DNA of 64,000 nucleotides from Trichostrongylus colubriformis (GCA_963978905.1 OZ022259.1:16590068-16654067), one strand, 5' to 3'; positions 10,781-22,006 are shown, numbered from the stretch's first letter. Notes: a model not told the origin generated them from the letters alone. A program made the numbers and translations.

Positions 10781-11110
10781 CTCCCGGTCTCTGGTAACCG
10801 TCGAGCTGCCATCGCTCCTCGTAGAATACATCGAATCCCTCATGACATCTTGGAAGGACGTCGTCATCAGATCCTCGAATGATGAGATCCATGAGTTTAC
10901 GCTATCAATTGATGCGCTGAGCTGGTCCTCGAGATCCTTTGAAACACTGCTTTTGGCCGAGCCAAATGCCGATGTCATTGGTTCGATTACCGATGAAGTC
11001 ATCAGACCCTCATTGGATGATATGTTATCGATTAGTCGCTGAGGTTCATACATCGATTGACGATGAGGTGGAACTGGTGGTGGTGGTTTGGGCGGCGATC
11101 GTGCTTGGAG
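10781..11110 (-). CDS. Exon (g) of Ser/Thr/Pro-rich protein, proline-rich start
   Basis: The acceptor TCGTTTTTTTCAG and donor GGGAG/GTGAGT are both strong, and the 330 bp is open in phase 0 at both ends (110 codons). It begins LQARSPPKPPPPVPPHRQ, a proline-rich stretch of the type bound by SH3, WW or EVH1 domains. It continues with an acidic, Ser-rich region that looks amphipathic (KDLEDQLSASIDSVNSWISS, then FEDLMTTSFQDVMRDSMYST). The hydrophobic spacing in residues about 55-95 suggests short helices, which sets this exon apart from the purely disordered ones. No family is recognised. This is the best-supported exon in the window. Confidence 0.75.
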
Positions 11111-11252
11111 CTGAAAAAAACGAGATGCAATAAACTGTCACATGTAAACGAAGGACAAGCGTGGAACGTTTAGCAGTCTAATAAACCACGCTTGGACGCG
11201 AATACGGTGACACGGACGATGGATTTTTCTGTGTGTGAGGGCGAGAGCGAGA

Positions 11253-11274
11253 GGGGGGGGGGGGGGGGGGGGGG
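11253..11274 (+). repeat. Mononucleotide G tract, 22 nt
   Basis: An uninterrupted run of 22 G follows GAGCGAGA. It is the longest of about a dozen G or C runs of nine or more in the window and lies in an intron just upstream of the exon at 10781-11110. Confidence 0.9.
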
Positions 11275-12065
11275 AGCGGTTCTTAAGAGTGATCTGGAGT
11301 CCTTGCGCAGCATTGGTCTCGCAAGGCATCCTCCAGTTCAAGAGAATGAAATAGGCTGAGGCGAAGAAGCCTCTGAGGTCCTGAGGATAACTCGTGATAA
11401 AGTATTCCGAGGAAGTATCATTCGCGCTTCTAGAGCCCCGGGCATGATGATGTAAGAGACTCCGTGGCTGAGCCCTGCAGTCCGACTCTGACCACGGTTT
11501 CAGAAGAACGTCCTAATGCTCAGGTGCCATGTTCTAGTTTGTGGTAGTGAACACACAAATTATGTGGGAAGTATCGTGCCAACCACGGCTGTCTTTTCAT
11601 TGGCAGGCCCTGCTCTACCTCTCCTACCCAGGCATCAGCTTGCGCTCTGCTCACCGTGCTAACAGCGATTAGAGGCATATTTTCCGATAGTCTTGGGTGA
11701 TTACCTTCTAAAATGATAGCACAGGCATCAAGTAGCTAGCCATTGATGAATAAGGGAAAAGAATAACTCGGAATACTCAAATTCATGGTCACCCTGCTCA
11801 TCTGAAGGAATCATAAACGGAAATTTCCTCCCGGAACCTCACTTATACATGCGGTATATAAACCGAACTACGAAAGAATAACCAAGAATTTCCCCTTGCT
11901 CAAACGCAGAGTTCGAAAAACTGAAGGAACAGCTTTTCCTTTAAATTTCCGCCAAGCAAGATTTGACCATTGGCAGGAAGAGCGTAGTTCAAACTTTTGC
12001 GGTCATTGATGATTTGCTTTGCACTCTGCGTCCCTGACCATGTGGCCATCGCCTCTTTGCTGCTA

Positions 12066-12164
12066 GAGAGATCGTGGGTGTATATCGTTAGGACAGAAAC
12101 GTCGCGTGGCCGTGTTCGGCACGCGACGTTTCTGTCCTAACGATATACACCCGAGAGATCGTGG
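12066..12164. repeat. Perfect 33-bp inverted repeat bracketed by 12-bp direct repeats
   Basis: Arms 12076-12108 and 12120-12152 are exact reverse complements (one starts GGGTGTATATCGTTAGGACA), with an 11-nt loop. GAGAGATCGTGG occurs at 12066-12077 and again at 12153-12164. The layout resembles a tiny insertion with a duplicated target. It sits in an intron of the minus-strand gene. Confidence 0.8.
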
Positions 12165-12415
12165 CTCCGGCTTCTAGGAGCCCCCACTCGCTGGACGACG
12201 CTAGAGAACTGTATCTTAGCCGGAATCTTGTTTTTCGCGTGGATCCTTGCATGTGGCATGGAATGCAGAGACGTCATAAATACAATACATGGGTAATCGA
12301 GGAGCTCAAATTTCAGTGGGAGACTCCCGTGAAAATCCGCTAGCACACGGGTTTACAAGGCACTCGGCAACATCCACACAAAAGAGGCGAGAAAGGGGCG
12401 ACCGAGATGTTGCGT

Positions 12416-12430
12416 CCCCCCCCCCCCCCC
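12416..12430 (+). repeat. Mononucleotide C tract, 15 nt
   Basis: A run of 15 C in the intron between the exons at 12715 and 11110. Confidence 0.9.
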
Positions 12431-12714
12431 TTCCGCTACTACAAAGCACCTCGAAAAGGGGTGTGTGGTTAGTTTCCTAGACACTGCTTTTACAATAAGC
12501 TCTCTATTCACTAACCGTATTGGGACAGCAACCTTGCCTGTTACAGAATTATCTATCTACCTCTAGAATCGAGTGAATTATTCTGGTTACTGTATGCCTT
12601 TAACACTAGCCAGAATTCCATCTACCAATGACCAGGATTTTAGCTCCGCCCAATAGTCCTGTGGTAAAAAGAGTAATGTACCTAATGGAAGAACATTATA
12701 GATAGCTCACTCAC

Positions 12715-12874
12715 CGTTGAAAACCTTCGGCTGTCGTTAATGTATGAATCGTTCACAGCCTTCCGATCGGTTTTACGAGGAAACAATGGAGGACCATCGA
12801 GGTTTTCGGTTTCTGTCAAATTCACGCAACTCGATGGCAACGAGTCCAACTCAGCGAAAATTTGTGACGTCCAT
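12715..12874 (-). CDS. Exon (f) of Ser/Thr/Pro-rich protein
   Basis: The acceptor is TGGTTCTGTTGTAG and the donor ACG/GTGAGTGAGC. Only one frame is open. It needs one base to complete the codon begun in the preceding exon (AG + A) and ends in phase 0, fitting both neighbours. It encodes WTSQIFAELDSLPSSCVN, then LTETENLDGPPLFPRKTDRK, then KAVNDSYINDSRRFST. No domain is recognised. Confidence 0.62.
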
Positions 12875-12958
12875 CTACAACAGAACCATTCAAATTATAA
12901 ATTTTGCGGCACAGTTATTAAATTTCTGAAAAAAAAAACTAAAGAGATACGCGCTGAC

Positions 12959-13043
12959 CTTTTGACAGAATCCTTGTTGGAGAAGTCGAACTCCTCACCA
13001 TTCAAATCCCTCACACTCATCGAACGCTTCTCGGGTCTAAACA
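12959..13043 (-). CDS. Exon (e) of Ser/Thr/Pro-rich protein
   Basis: The donor AAAAG/GTCAGC follows 85 bp reading VFRPEKRSMSVRDLNGEEFD and then FSNKDSVKR. With the acceptor after TTTTCAATGGAAG the phases (1 in, 2 out) match both neighbours. The acceptor is unusual: TTTTCA is followed by TGGAAG rather than a direct TTTCAG. An alternative acceptor after GTGTTTAG would bring in an early stop, so it is rejected. RRPEKRSMS-like basic/Ser sequence could be a kinase site, but that is not shown. Confidence 0.52.
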
Positions 13044-15736
13044 CTTCCATTGAAAACAAAATTAAACACATTAAAACGAAAACACAAACAAAAACACAAA
13101 CATTCAAACACAAACAAAATTAAACAATGAACACATTAAATTTTCACTACCGTAGTTGTGAATAATCGCAAACTTGTCCTCTTTGTGTTGTGCGCGCTGT
13201 TAAATTCAAAAAATAATGTTTTAATAGTACCAAAACCAGAATCGGTAGATTTCTTCTTCACCTTATAAGCCGCACTTCAGATCGTTCGATATAGCGATAT
13301 TATGTGAAATGTATTCGTGACATCAGACATGGAGGTCGAGCATCGTGTTGAGGAAACTGTCCGCGTCGATATGCCCTACCCTCCGAGGAAAGCTGGCTAT
13401 ATCACCCTGGGGCCCACACTACTGAATAAGGCTTTCCTACCCTTGTAGGAAGCGTCGAGCGGGAGATGCGAACGGAAAAGGCCCGCTGGGGAAAGCAACG
13501 ATGTATCGCTAACTTCCGACTACATTTTGTCAAATGTCTATTGGAGGCTGCATAGCAATGCAGTATGTGATTGCTTCTCATGCTTCAATTTTGATTTCTG
13601 AACCACTCACGTCACAACGATATCCAAGCATCCTGATATTTCTTCCTTTTACAATTTTTATTTCACTTTTTCCGTTTTCAACTTCCTTCACATTCCTGAT
13701 TATACGTAGAACATTTTGATTTTTCGATCTTCGTTATTGTTGCTTGAAATATCCGATAAAATAAGATGATGCGCGGCGGTCCAAAAAACAAAATTGGAGC
13801 GCAACGAGCACCATCGTGCGACCACTTTAGAAAGTATGAATGCAGCCGATGATCCATAGAAGGTAATCACTCCAAGTATAACCTATTTACCAACAAAAAA
13901 AATATCGCAGAAAGCACTAGATTTGGTGTACATTCATACTGGCACCTGAGAGTGGTTTTGTCGCTCTTCAGCTGATCCAAGTTTGTAGTCGACGCTGCAA
14001 CCTGCGACTTCAACAGAGCACTACGACGACCTGCACGACGAGCTGCTGGTCCTTGAAAAGTTATTTTTAATATCTTAAACTTCTACATTTGGAAATTGAA
14101 AGACCTTACAATAACCTTACTGAATAGCAAATACAATAAAAACTCTGTAATAGCAAACATATTAAAGTGTAACTATAAAATAAATGCTTCAGTTGGAAGT
14201 ATTTATTAACAAGTTAATATTTATTATTTATTTAGTATTTATTGACAATATTAATATCAATGACAAGTTCAAGAGAGTTATAGACCTTGTTAATGCAATC
14301 ACTGAGTCCCTTCAATTAACATCCTTCACGCTGAGATTTAATTTATTTTCTTTTCTCTATCATCTCTATGGAACATTTACTTGCTCCGTTTCTAATCACT
14401 ACACGTAGGAACGCTCACTTTATGCATTTATTTCCAGACATTTTTTAAATTTTTCTTCTATTAATTCCATCTTTTATTCTATTTTTTACTCATTCTTTTT
14501 ATTATATTTCTTCTATTCCAGGACACGGTACTAACTCTTGCCAATTCTCATTCCTATGCAATCCTTATTACACATCTCTTATCATTACAACGTTCACTCT
14601 CTAATTATTAGTATCTTTTAATTTTGAGCTCCATTTTTTCTTCAATCATCTTCAACCTCTCACTTGAATATTCTGACAAGTTTTTGAACACAGTTATAAC
14701 TTAGTCATCCTCCGATCACTGAAGATTCTCAGAAGATGACCGCATAAATGATTTGTTTGGTGAAACATTGAAACGAATCGTTTCATACTCCTAGTTCATG
14801 GGTTTCATTTATCACATTCGTTCTATAATATCATCGTCGTGATATGACGAGAAGCATAAGGTAGGAGTTATGAATTGCTCATTCGTCCCATTGTTATGAA
14901 TACGATCCATGTCCGATTCTCCATTGAACTCGGCATTTTTGATGAGGTCAGTAATACGCTTGTGCTAAGCATCCGAGTTTGTTACTATTGATATTTATGT
15001 ACTATCCAGCAAATCCCTTCTTCAGAGCCTGTAAAGCTGAAACATACATACAGCGATAGAAACGTTGAGTAACCTTTTTCAAACTAGAAAAGATGAGGAT
15101 GAATCGATTCTTTTGCAGTTTGAAAAAAGGTAATTCACGTTTTATTTCGTTGATACGTATGTTTCGGCTTTACAGGCTCTGAAGAAGGTGGTCTGCCGAA
15201 ACGTTAGCCAAATAATAAATAGTATAAAATCTCGGAGACAACACCAGCGTATTACTGAACGTGTTCGAATACACAGTCCTTCGCTCAATACCCTTGAATT
15301 TATGCTTTTGAACAATTACATTGCTGACTTCAACAAGAGTGAGTTCCTAAAAGTAAAGCAGGTACGCGCGCTCTATGCTGACCAATAAAGAGGTTGCGGT
15401 AGACACGAGTATTCAGATCGATTTGAAATATTGAAATTTTGATCAATCGCTATACTATTAATATTTCGAAAGCTGAATTCACAAAATCCACCTCATCAGC
15501 GTTACATACTCTGCCCTACGAAACTGCCAGCAGTGACAGCCATAATTTGTTTATTAAATTATTTTTGTCAAAAGAAAACGAGTGAAGGTGCCATTCATCA
15601 AGCCAAAGCTTGTATGACCCTGGAAGGATGGATGCCTCTCTCAAGAAAAATCCACTCCCCACATCCTCTAGAGCAAGTTCAATTATTGAAAATTTGAAAA
15701 AAAAAACATAAAAAATGTGCGGTGCTTCATATTTAC
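13044..15736. other. 2.7-kb intron of the minus-strand gene, AT-rich
   Basis: The intron separates the exons at 15737 and 13043. From 13540 to 14680 it is very AT-rich, with no exon. An inverted pair at 15016-15188 is listed separately. Confidence 0.4.
15016..15188. repeat. Inverted repeat with CTGAAGAAGG ends
   Basis: Arms 15016-15085 and 15117-15188 are imperfect reverse complements. Both outer ends carry GGCTCTGAAGAAGG, and both arms carry the block TTTACAGGCTCTG. The right arm continues into GGTCTGCCGAAACGTTAGCC. The CTGAAGA...CCGAAACG combination is common at ends of some retroelements and resembles hammerhead core bases. A related CACTGAAGATTCTCAGAAG word lies at about 14717. Confidence 0.55.
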
Positions 15737-15839
15737 CACGAGTATTAGATCTCTTCTTTGGTGTTGGTTTTGTCTCCTCTTCTGGGGAAAGTACGTTTAC
15801 AGAAGCCGACAAGCCGCGGGATCGGTTGAGTACCGCCGC
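15737..15839 (-). CDS. Exon (d) of Ser/Thr/Pro-rich protein
   Basis: The acceptor is AGTCTGTTTCAG and the donor CGTG/GTAAAT, both good. The 103 bp reads AAVLNRSRGLSASVNVLSPE, then EEETKPTPKKRSNTR, and leaves one base for the next exon (phase 1), which the exon at 12959-13043 accepts. The peptide mixes acidic and Lys/Pro-rich sequence typical of disordered linkers. The open frame continues past the donor, but into AT-rich intron-like sequence. Confidence 0.68.
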
Positions 15840-16103
15840 CTGAAACAGACTATTCAAGTATTGTATCGAATAGTTAGTCCAAACAAATCATGATCATAGG
15901 ATGTCTGTAAAATCCTTCGAATTAGATCTTCAAGTCATTTGACTTCATTATTTATTCCAATGTACCTCTTTTTCAACATTTATATCCCAAGAATTCTCCT
16001 AGTATGGATTCGTAGAACGTCCCACTTCGAATTGTTCAAAAGATCGCAAATGAATCGGAATTCAAGAGCAGCATGGACAAGAAGTAACACCAAGCCGTCA
16101 AAG

Positions 16104-16741
16104 CTGAAGGAATCGTTCACGGGAATTTAATTTTTTCTGTTATTCACATATTTATAATATGTCTGCTCACTAAGATCGCGTTCACACTTTGCGGTGCCGA
16201 CGGCAAGGCGCGGCTGTATGTCCCAGTGTCTCCATGTGTGCTACCTTGTCTAGTTGCCTGCGTCGTCTTTGCCCCTCCCCTGTGTCCCTCTGCCTCTCTG
16301 CCAGAGAACGCAGCCACGTCCTGCTACATAGCGCAAAGTATGAACGGACCTAAGGGCCGCATGCAAAGTTTCACGCGCATACACAAAAATTTGATTAAGA
16401 TTAGAACTCCCCACAGTGGCAGACGACCTGTTGGGGCGTCGAGTGGGTTTGGACGCTAGACAGCTGAGGAGAAAAGAGGGATACTCGCGTCATCATTGAC
16501 GCACAGCGTGGAGCAATTCGACATTGGGCGCGAAAATCTGAGCTGCGTTCTGGCCGCTGACGGCTGCCTATTCGAATGCTGTGGCGGAAATTCAAACGAG
16601 TTGCTCCTTTTCCAGTTTTTGATTTTTGCTTTGGAATAAAGAAGAATTCTCGGTTCTATTTGTATTTCTGTTCATGTACTGTATCTGTAGAGCGATTTTG
16701 AGAGGAATTAAAACCACTGAACTTCCGTGGACGATTCCATT
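16104..16741 (+). repeat. MITE-A copy split by a MITE-B insertion
   Basis: The left end AAGGAATCGTTCACGGGAAT and the right end CTTCCGTGGACGATTCCATT form inverted termini of the MITE-A type. Between them, 16174-16350 is a complete MITE-B element. The interior after the insertion (CATGCAAAGTTTCACGCG) matches the MITE-A copy at 57445. The long frames across it follow the repeat. Confidence 0.55.
16174..16350 (+). mobile_element. MITE-B copy 1 (PIF/Harbinger-like), 177 bp
   Basis: Termini GATCGCGTTCACACTTTGCG and the inverse of GCGCAAAGTATGAACGGACC are inverted repeats. TAA flanks both ends (16171-16173 and 16351-16353). A three-base TAA/TTA duplication with termini of this sort is characteristic of PIF/Harbinger. 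The element is GC-rich and has no coding capacity, so it must be mobilised in trans. It sits inside MITE-A. Confidence 0.7.
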
Positions 16742-17940
16742 AATCAGCATCAAGAAAGCTCGTTAAGTCTCCGAAGGAGATATGCCAGAAATGAAGGTAT
16801 TAGCTTGAATTCGATAACAAAGTCAGGGAATTGCTCTGGAGAGTGTCCCAGGAATGGAAAGCTTCACAGGCTTCTCGCAATGTAAAAAATTCAGCATTCA
16901 ATCAAGTTAATAAACAGACACAAACAAACAGGAACAATTTGAACACGCGAGAAAAAGCTGAAGTTCACTGAGAAATGCTGAAGATTCAGGTGTAACACCG
17001 CATGGAGGACATACTGTCATCAGATGAAAAGTTTTCAAAAATGACTGGATGCATGGCGCACTGATAGAAAGATCGACCTTCAGTAAAACTGATAACAGAG
17101 CCCCTATGATTGAATCATTATGAACACGGTGTTAACGAATACATAGTTCCACAGACCTATGTACTGCAAGGGAGGTGACTTGCAGTAAACTGTGTTTATC
17201 GATGAAAAATGAAAATCAACATGTATTCTGGTAAAACGAGTATTGAAAAAACAGGTAATGAAATGGGGGGTAAAGTGACCCTCTCATGCTTCCGAATGAT
17301 GGATATTTATTCGTAGAGCGAGCTGGACGTACATATCTTGAGAGCAATTTTCCCTGCTTTCTCTAAAGAGAACAATGGCACTCCACCGGGCCAGTCTTCC
17401 ATTCACCTCCCTTGCAGAATTTTTTATATGGAACATTACGTCAGTGAATTTTTTATATGGAACATTATAGAACAGAAGGCGAGCAATAAAAAGCCCATTA
17501 TTTTGAGCATTTTCGAAGTCATTTCAGTAAGTATGCAAGATTGATTACGAGTCAGTTGTTAGAAAAAGAAATATTTCGAATGGTTCTTTCCGCCTCATAA
17601 TCTCATACGAACCATTGTCTTCATCGATCCTGATGCTCCTTAGTGAGGTGAATTGGTCCAAGAAAGGGTGTCGCGATAAGAATATGAAATGACCCGATAA
17701 GCGAGGATTGATTTACAAGAGTTTGGATCAGTTTGAACGTGGACACGGGTGGGGGTCGATTTGTCGAATTTTTGCGCGGCCGCCTGCGGCGAACGGCGAA
17801 GCGAGTGCGGGTAGTTTGGAATTCCGCGCAGGACGCAATGGGCTGGTCGTCCCTTTAAAGATAGGCGACCTTTAAAGGAGACCTTCAAAGATAGGCGAAC
17901 TCCCGCAGCTTTCAACTTGTGATCTTCAGAGTTTCCTCAC
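16742..17940. other. Intronic sequence, no exon recognised
   Basis: This is part of the large intron between the exons at 19433 and 15839. It has a local direct repeat of AATTTTTTATATGGAACATT at about 17417 and 17447. No RNA gene or splice-bounded frame was found. Confidence 0.35.
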
Positions 17941-18124
17941 CGTACCAGCCCACTAGGTCTTGAGCGGGATTTCAAACGAATCGTACTGACGGCGACGCGA
18001 ATGCGATGCCGCGTAGCGAAAGCTGACCAATCGACCCTCACCCCGTGGACACCTGCGGAACGTGTGCAGGATAGGCCGCGCCTTGCAGTTCCATTCACAA
18101 TTTGGTGAGAGGTGAATGAGAATT

Positions 18125-18325
18125 GGCCCATACCATGACTTGCGAGGGACAGCCGATGTAAATACAAAGGAGTCTCCTATCTTCACACACGAGTCTGACA
18201 CCAGTTCACCTATCCCGAAAGTATGGAAAGTTTGATCAGCCTGGGCGGGAGTCGATGCGGGATTAGATCCCCGCATTCATGGGAGTGAGAGTGCGCGCCA
18301 CCTGTCACTACAACTCCTCCGCCCC
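18125..18325 (-). mobile_element. SINE-E copy (tRNA-derived), intronic
   Basis: On the minus strand an A-box-like TAGTGACAGGTGGCGCGC (18293-18310) is followed about 20 bp later by a B-box-like GGGGATCTAATCCC (18259-18272). The rest of the body matches the copies at 29.8 and 46.6 kb, including GACGAGTCTG-type and CAATTCACCTACCCC-type blocks. The spacing of the boxes fits a Pol III tRNA-type promoter. Confidence 0.6.
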
Positions 18326-19432
18326 AGCTTTGTTCAGGGCCAAAAAATGGCTACGGAATTGCTGAGCTCGATTCGAATTCGCGAACAACCTCCATCCTAC
18401 TGGTCTCATTCGTGCCTCCCCCAAATGCGCTTCCACCAGAGATTCACCCTCCCCTTTAGCCTGAGCTCAGATTGACTGTGAATCAGTCGTTTCCCTTTAT
18501 CTATTTGCGCTTTTGCCAAAAAATGAAAGACTTTTGTAAGCAAAAAAACTGAGGAGTCATGGATGACAAGTCTGGTGTAGAGGAAAGAGGTGATAGAACA
18601 GACTTGAGTACGTGCTCGGATGAGTATCAAGCTTAGTGTAAGGGTTTTTTTTTTTGAGAAACACGACCCCCGGTCGACGATTGCGAGTGAAACTACCTTT
18701 CCTATTCACTACTCAAGGTACTTCCTGAAAAAAAATCGCCGATCGACAATTTTAGCATTGTTACCTAGTACTGAGTGTGATGAGCGACTGACTTTACTAA
18801 CAACCTTTTCTGGGAAGGTCTCGTCGGTCCTTAACTTGAGAAGTAGTGAACCTTGGAAGTTTCTCAAGGAATATTGAAAAATACGTGTCCCCCGACTGAG
18901 GGACGCATTATACGGGGGTCAATACGCACCGCCAAGGTGTGAGTACGGATCTGAATGGAAATGAGTGCATGGCGCATACTGAAAGGGATCTTCTGCGTCG
19001 TGATCATCATGATTTCTTGTTTGAAAGTGGATTTGCATCAATCACATCAAAGAAAAACGAGGAAAAAGAAGACTGAATTCGAGTCCATGAGAAATTCCAA
19101 GGATGGATTACAGGAATCGAGTTTTCAGTAAAGTTTAGCCGAAAATAGAGCCGAAATACGTAAGACATCCACGTTTTTGAAATGCGCTATTTGGAATAGA
19201 TCACTTGTATAAGGAGCAGTCGCATTCAGTGATTGGGAAAAAACATAAATCATGAAAAAAATTAAGTGCTAAAGGAAACACATACAGAGGAAATTACGAG
19301 AAAAAAACTAGGAAATGGGAAAAAATTGCAAAATAAGAAAAACTGCAAAATACGACTTCAACTACGAGAATCTATCAAAATGATTGAAAATGAAAAAAAT
19401 GGATTCTCTGAAAGAATTCTAAAATGACCAAC

Positions 19433-19587
19433 CGATCGTGATGAGACGTTGTCGACCCGTGGGTACTCTTCGTCACTTGAACTTGGCTGAGACCCACCGA
19501 TGGCAAGGATCAGACTCGTCTCAGGGTCGATGCTGACCGATTTTCGTTGCTTCCGTGTGAAACGACGTCGTCTCAACACAGGGCGAC
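19433..19587 (-). CDS. Exon (c) of Ser/Thr/Pro-rich protein, basic then acidic
   Basis: The acceptor is CTACCTGTTCAG and the proposed donor is CGATCG/GTTGGT, which is weak. With it, the 155 bp takes phase 1 in and 0 out, matching both neighbours. It encodes RPVLRRRRFTRKQRKSVSID, then PETSLILAIGGSQPSSSDEE, then YPRVDNVSSRS. The cluster RRRRFTRKQRKSVS could act as a nuclear-localisation or kinase-target stretch (inference). The open frame continues about 20 codons past the donor, so an unspliced end cannot be excluded. Confidence 0.58.
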
Positions 19588-20160
19588 CTGAACAGGTAGA
19601 TCAATCAATCATTAATCGATATTCAGGATCCCATAAAAATCAGAGATGCGAAGTTGTTTTAACTATGACGTCTAGTGGCTCATGCTCAAAGCAGAAGCAT
19701 GCCAAGTTCGGGTACCTTTCGTCATCCCTCATCCTAATCCTTCAGTGAAGTTCCCTGGGATCGGTACTTGTGCAAGTGCTCGCGTAGCTGTGCATAAATG
19801 TGAGAAGTTCAGAGGCGGTGGGTGGCGTCCATCTGGTGGGCGGGATTTGTCCGGGATGGTGAGAAGATGCAAGGATCAACACTTGTAGGAACAGGACTTA
19901 GGGATAGTATTAAACATTATCGATGACAATAAAAAAGAGCAAGTAAGACAGAGGATGAGCTTGTTGGGTGTCACATATGTGACGGATGGGGCCATATAAT
20001 GAGCGCTTCAAGCAGCAACGACCCTTTACATGACATGAGCATTTGTGAACTAAGCCGGATCAGACTATGCTAGCGAAAATCTCAGCAAAGGGGGATGAAT
20101 AATCTATCTCACAGAGAGGAAATTGAGGCGAAAAACCAATCTCCATGAAAAATAAGCGAC

Positions 20161-20285
20161 CTTCCGGATCCGGTCGAATAGACCCGTTGTGATCGCTGGC
20201 TAGGTTGGACGCAGCTGAATTCTGGACGGGAAGCTCTGCTTCTGATTTACGCCTTCGCAAAGCCGGTGAAGGAGGTGGTGTGACA
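20161..20285 (-). CDS. Exon (b) of Ser/Thr/Pro-rich protein
   Basis: The acceptor TTGATATTTTTCAG is excellent and the donor is GGAAG/GTCGCT. The 125 bp reads VTPPPSPALRRRKSEAELPV, then QNSAASNLASDHNGSIRPDP. TPPPSPALRRRKSE contains both a Pro-directed (SPA) and a basophilic (RRRKS) phosphosite-like motif. Phase 2 in and 1 out fits both neighbours. Confidence 0.65.
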
Positions 20286-20669
20286 CTGAAAAATATCAAT
20301 TAGCGATCAATTAGAATCACTTTCAACAAAAAACCTTTTTTAAAAAAAACCTAGGAAAGCTCATCTTCACAGTTTTTACTATTCACGGAGAATCACTATT
20401 CATTTATAAATACAGGTAGTAACGGTTACATATTATTTGCATGTTTTAATATGAATAATAAAAATTGCCACATAATTAACCAACGAAAAATTTGACACTA
20501 CATATGTTAGTTAGAGCTCAAGAAGAATAAGCTTAAAAAAATATCACGCTGAAAAACTATACAAGGAATTTGCGTTCACCGATTTTACACTAATTTTACA
20601 ATGTATTCAAATTTCAATTCACCCATCAATTATTTGTTCATAATTAGTGAGGAGTATTCAGGCCTTTTT

Positions 20670-21502
20670 GTGCATGAAAGCGCGTCAACAATAAACCTAC
20701 ATAATGTACTCCTTGATTGAACAAAAAGTTGCTCTTTCTGAATATATGTTTTCCTTGAAGTGTCACAAGGTTTTCGGATAATTAGCGAAATTACAAAGTA
20801 GCGCGGAAACGGCACTTTTTAGATGACTTCACTTCACAAGTTCTTGTTCAGTCGAGTAGCAGCAACGGAAACCACAAATGTGAGTACTGTAAGGGGAGGG
20901 GTAAAGCATTGGATGAAACACTTTGTCCCTGGTTTCAGAAGTGCAGAAATGAGAACGAGTTGCTCGGATTTTCAACTGATCAAATCGCTTCAACTAAAAC
21001 GGCAGAAAGCGATGAGCGTCCATACTTGCAGGACATATCCACAAGTATTGGACCACAACAAACAAACTTAGTTGACCACTTCAAGTAGCCTCGATTTGGA
21101 AAAACCCAAAAAATGGGTGCCGCGCGACCCCTCGGAGCAGCAATGCGCGAGCACATTCTACATAAATCCTCTTCAAGTGATTGAAGCAGTTGCAGGCTGA
21201 AGCATAATCATCGTGCATCATAATCACCATATCTAGCACTAACTAAGCCCCACCTTCCCAAACATCTGGACAGCTCCTTCAGTAGCACCGTGTGCAGAAA
21301 GGATGGTGATCTTTTTGGAAATCGACTTTTTTGATTTTCCGTAATATAAAACGCCAGCGAGATCCGTAAGTATTGTATTCATAATGCTGCCAGACGTATT
21401 CGAATGGTGCTCATTCTGTGAGAAAAGATGCCGTCTAATCCGAGTTATGATCTTCCGAAGTTGAAATTGCGAAAACCGGCCACAACTTTTCTTACAACTT
21501 AG
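20670..21502 (+). pseudogene. Mariner-derived element M1, N-terminal transposase half, intronic
   Basis: The right terminus TTTTCTTACAACTTAG is followed by TA (21503-21504). The left terminus is eroded. On the plus strand, degenerate frames match the M1 copy at 26859-27752 block for block (AAGTTGCTCTTTCTGAATAT, TTCAGAAGTGCAGAAATGAG, ACCACTTCAAGTAGCC). The frame MTSLHKFLFSRVAATETTNV is the same N-terminal segment. Catalytic D residues are absent. It lies in the intron between the exons at 21938 and 20285. Confidence 0.6.
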
Positions 21503-21937
21503 TACATGATCAATTTATGCATTTGTTATTCATTATGAAGTCTATCATAGCTAATCCATGAGGAACCAATAATAATAAGTAATACACGCAACAATTTGAT
21601 AAAAATAAAATTAATTAATACAATATAACAATGATCACTAGGCTTATACCATATAAATGGTTTGAAACTGAACTAAATAAACCACAAACTAAGGGTTGAA
21701 AGGTATCGAAATTTTTTACAAATAAATCAGAAATCAATCCCGCGTAAGCTCTAGAAGCTTACACAACGTTCATTGGCGGAAATACTGTCAAACGGGCTAA
21801 AAGCAAGATTCAATCAACTTGTCAACCCGAGACCTACGCCCAGGCCAAACGAAAACTCCACGGAGTTTGCCTTGAAACCGGTAATATTTTTCCGCGGCTG
21901 ATTCAATAGTATGAAAAAAAGCAGAAACCAAACTCAC

Positions 21938-22006
21938 GCACCTTTTTGAGAATCCACCAGAAGTGTCGATGAAATCGAGCTCGTGGTGGCTCCGGCTGAG
22001 ATGTTG
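21938..22006 (-). CDS. Earliest exon found (a) of the Ser/Thr/Pro-rich protein
   Basis: The acceptor is CCGCTAATTTTCAG. The donor GGTGC/GTGAGT is preferred over the overlapping AAAAG/GTGCGT, because it leaves phase 2, which the next exon needs, in the frame NISAGATTSSISSTLLVDSQ KGA. That frame shares the Ser/Thr-rich character of the rest of the protein. The alternative donor with frame QHLSRSHHELDFIDTSGGF also fits the phase, so this exon is less certain. No start codon exon was found upstream to 26 kb. Confidence 0.48.

Noticed and set aside
10761..11042. Plus-strand frame opposite the best exon
   Set aside because: It is a shadow of the 110-codon minus exon, which has strong splice sites at both ends.
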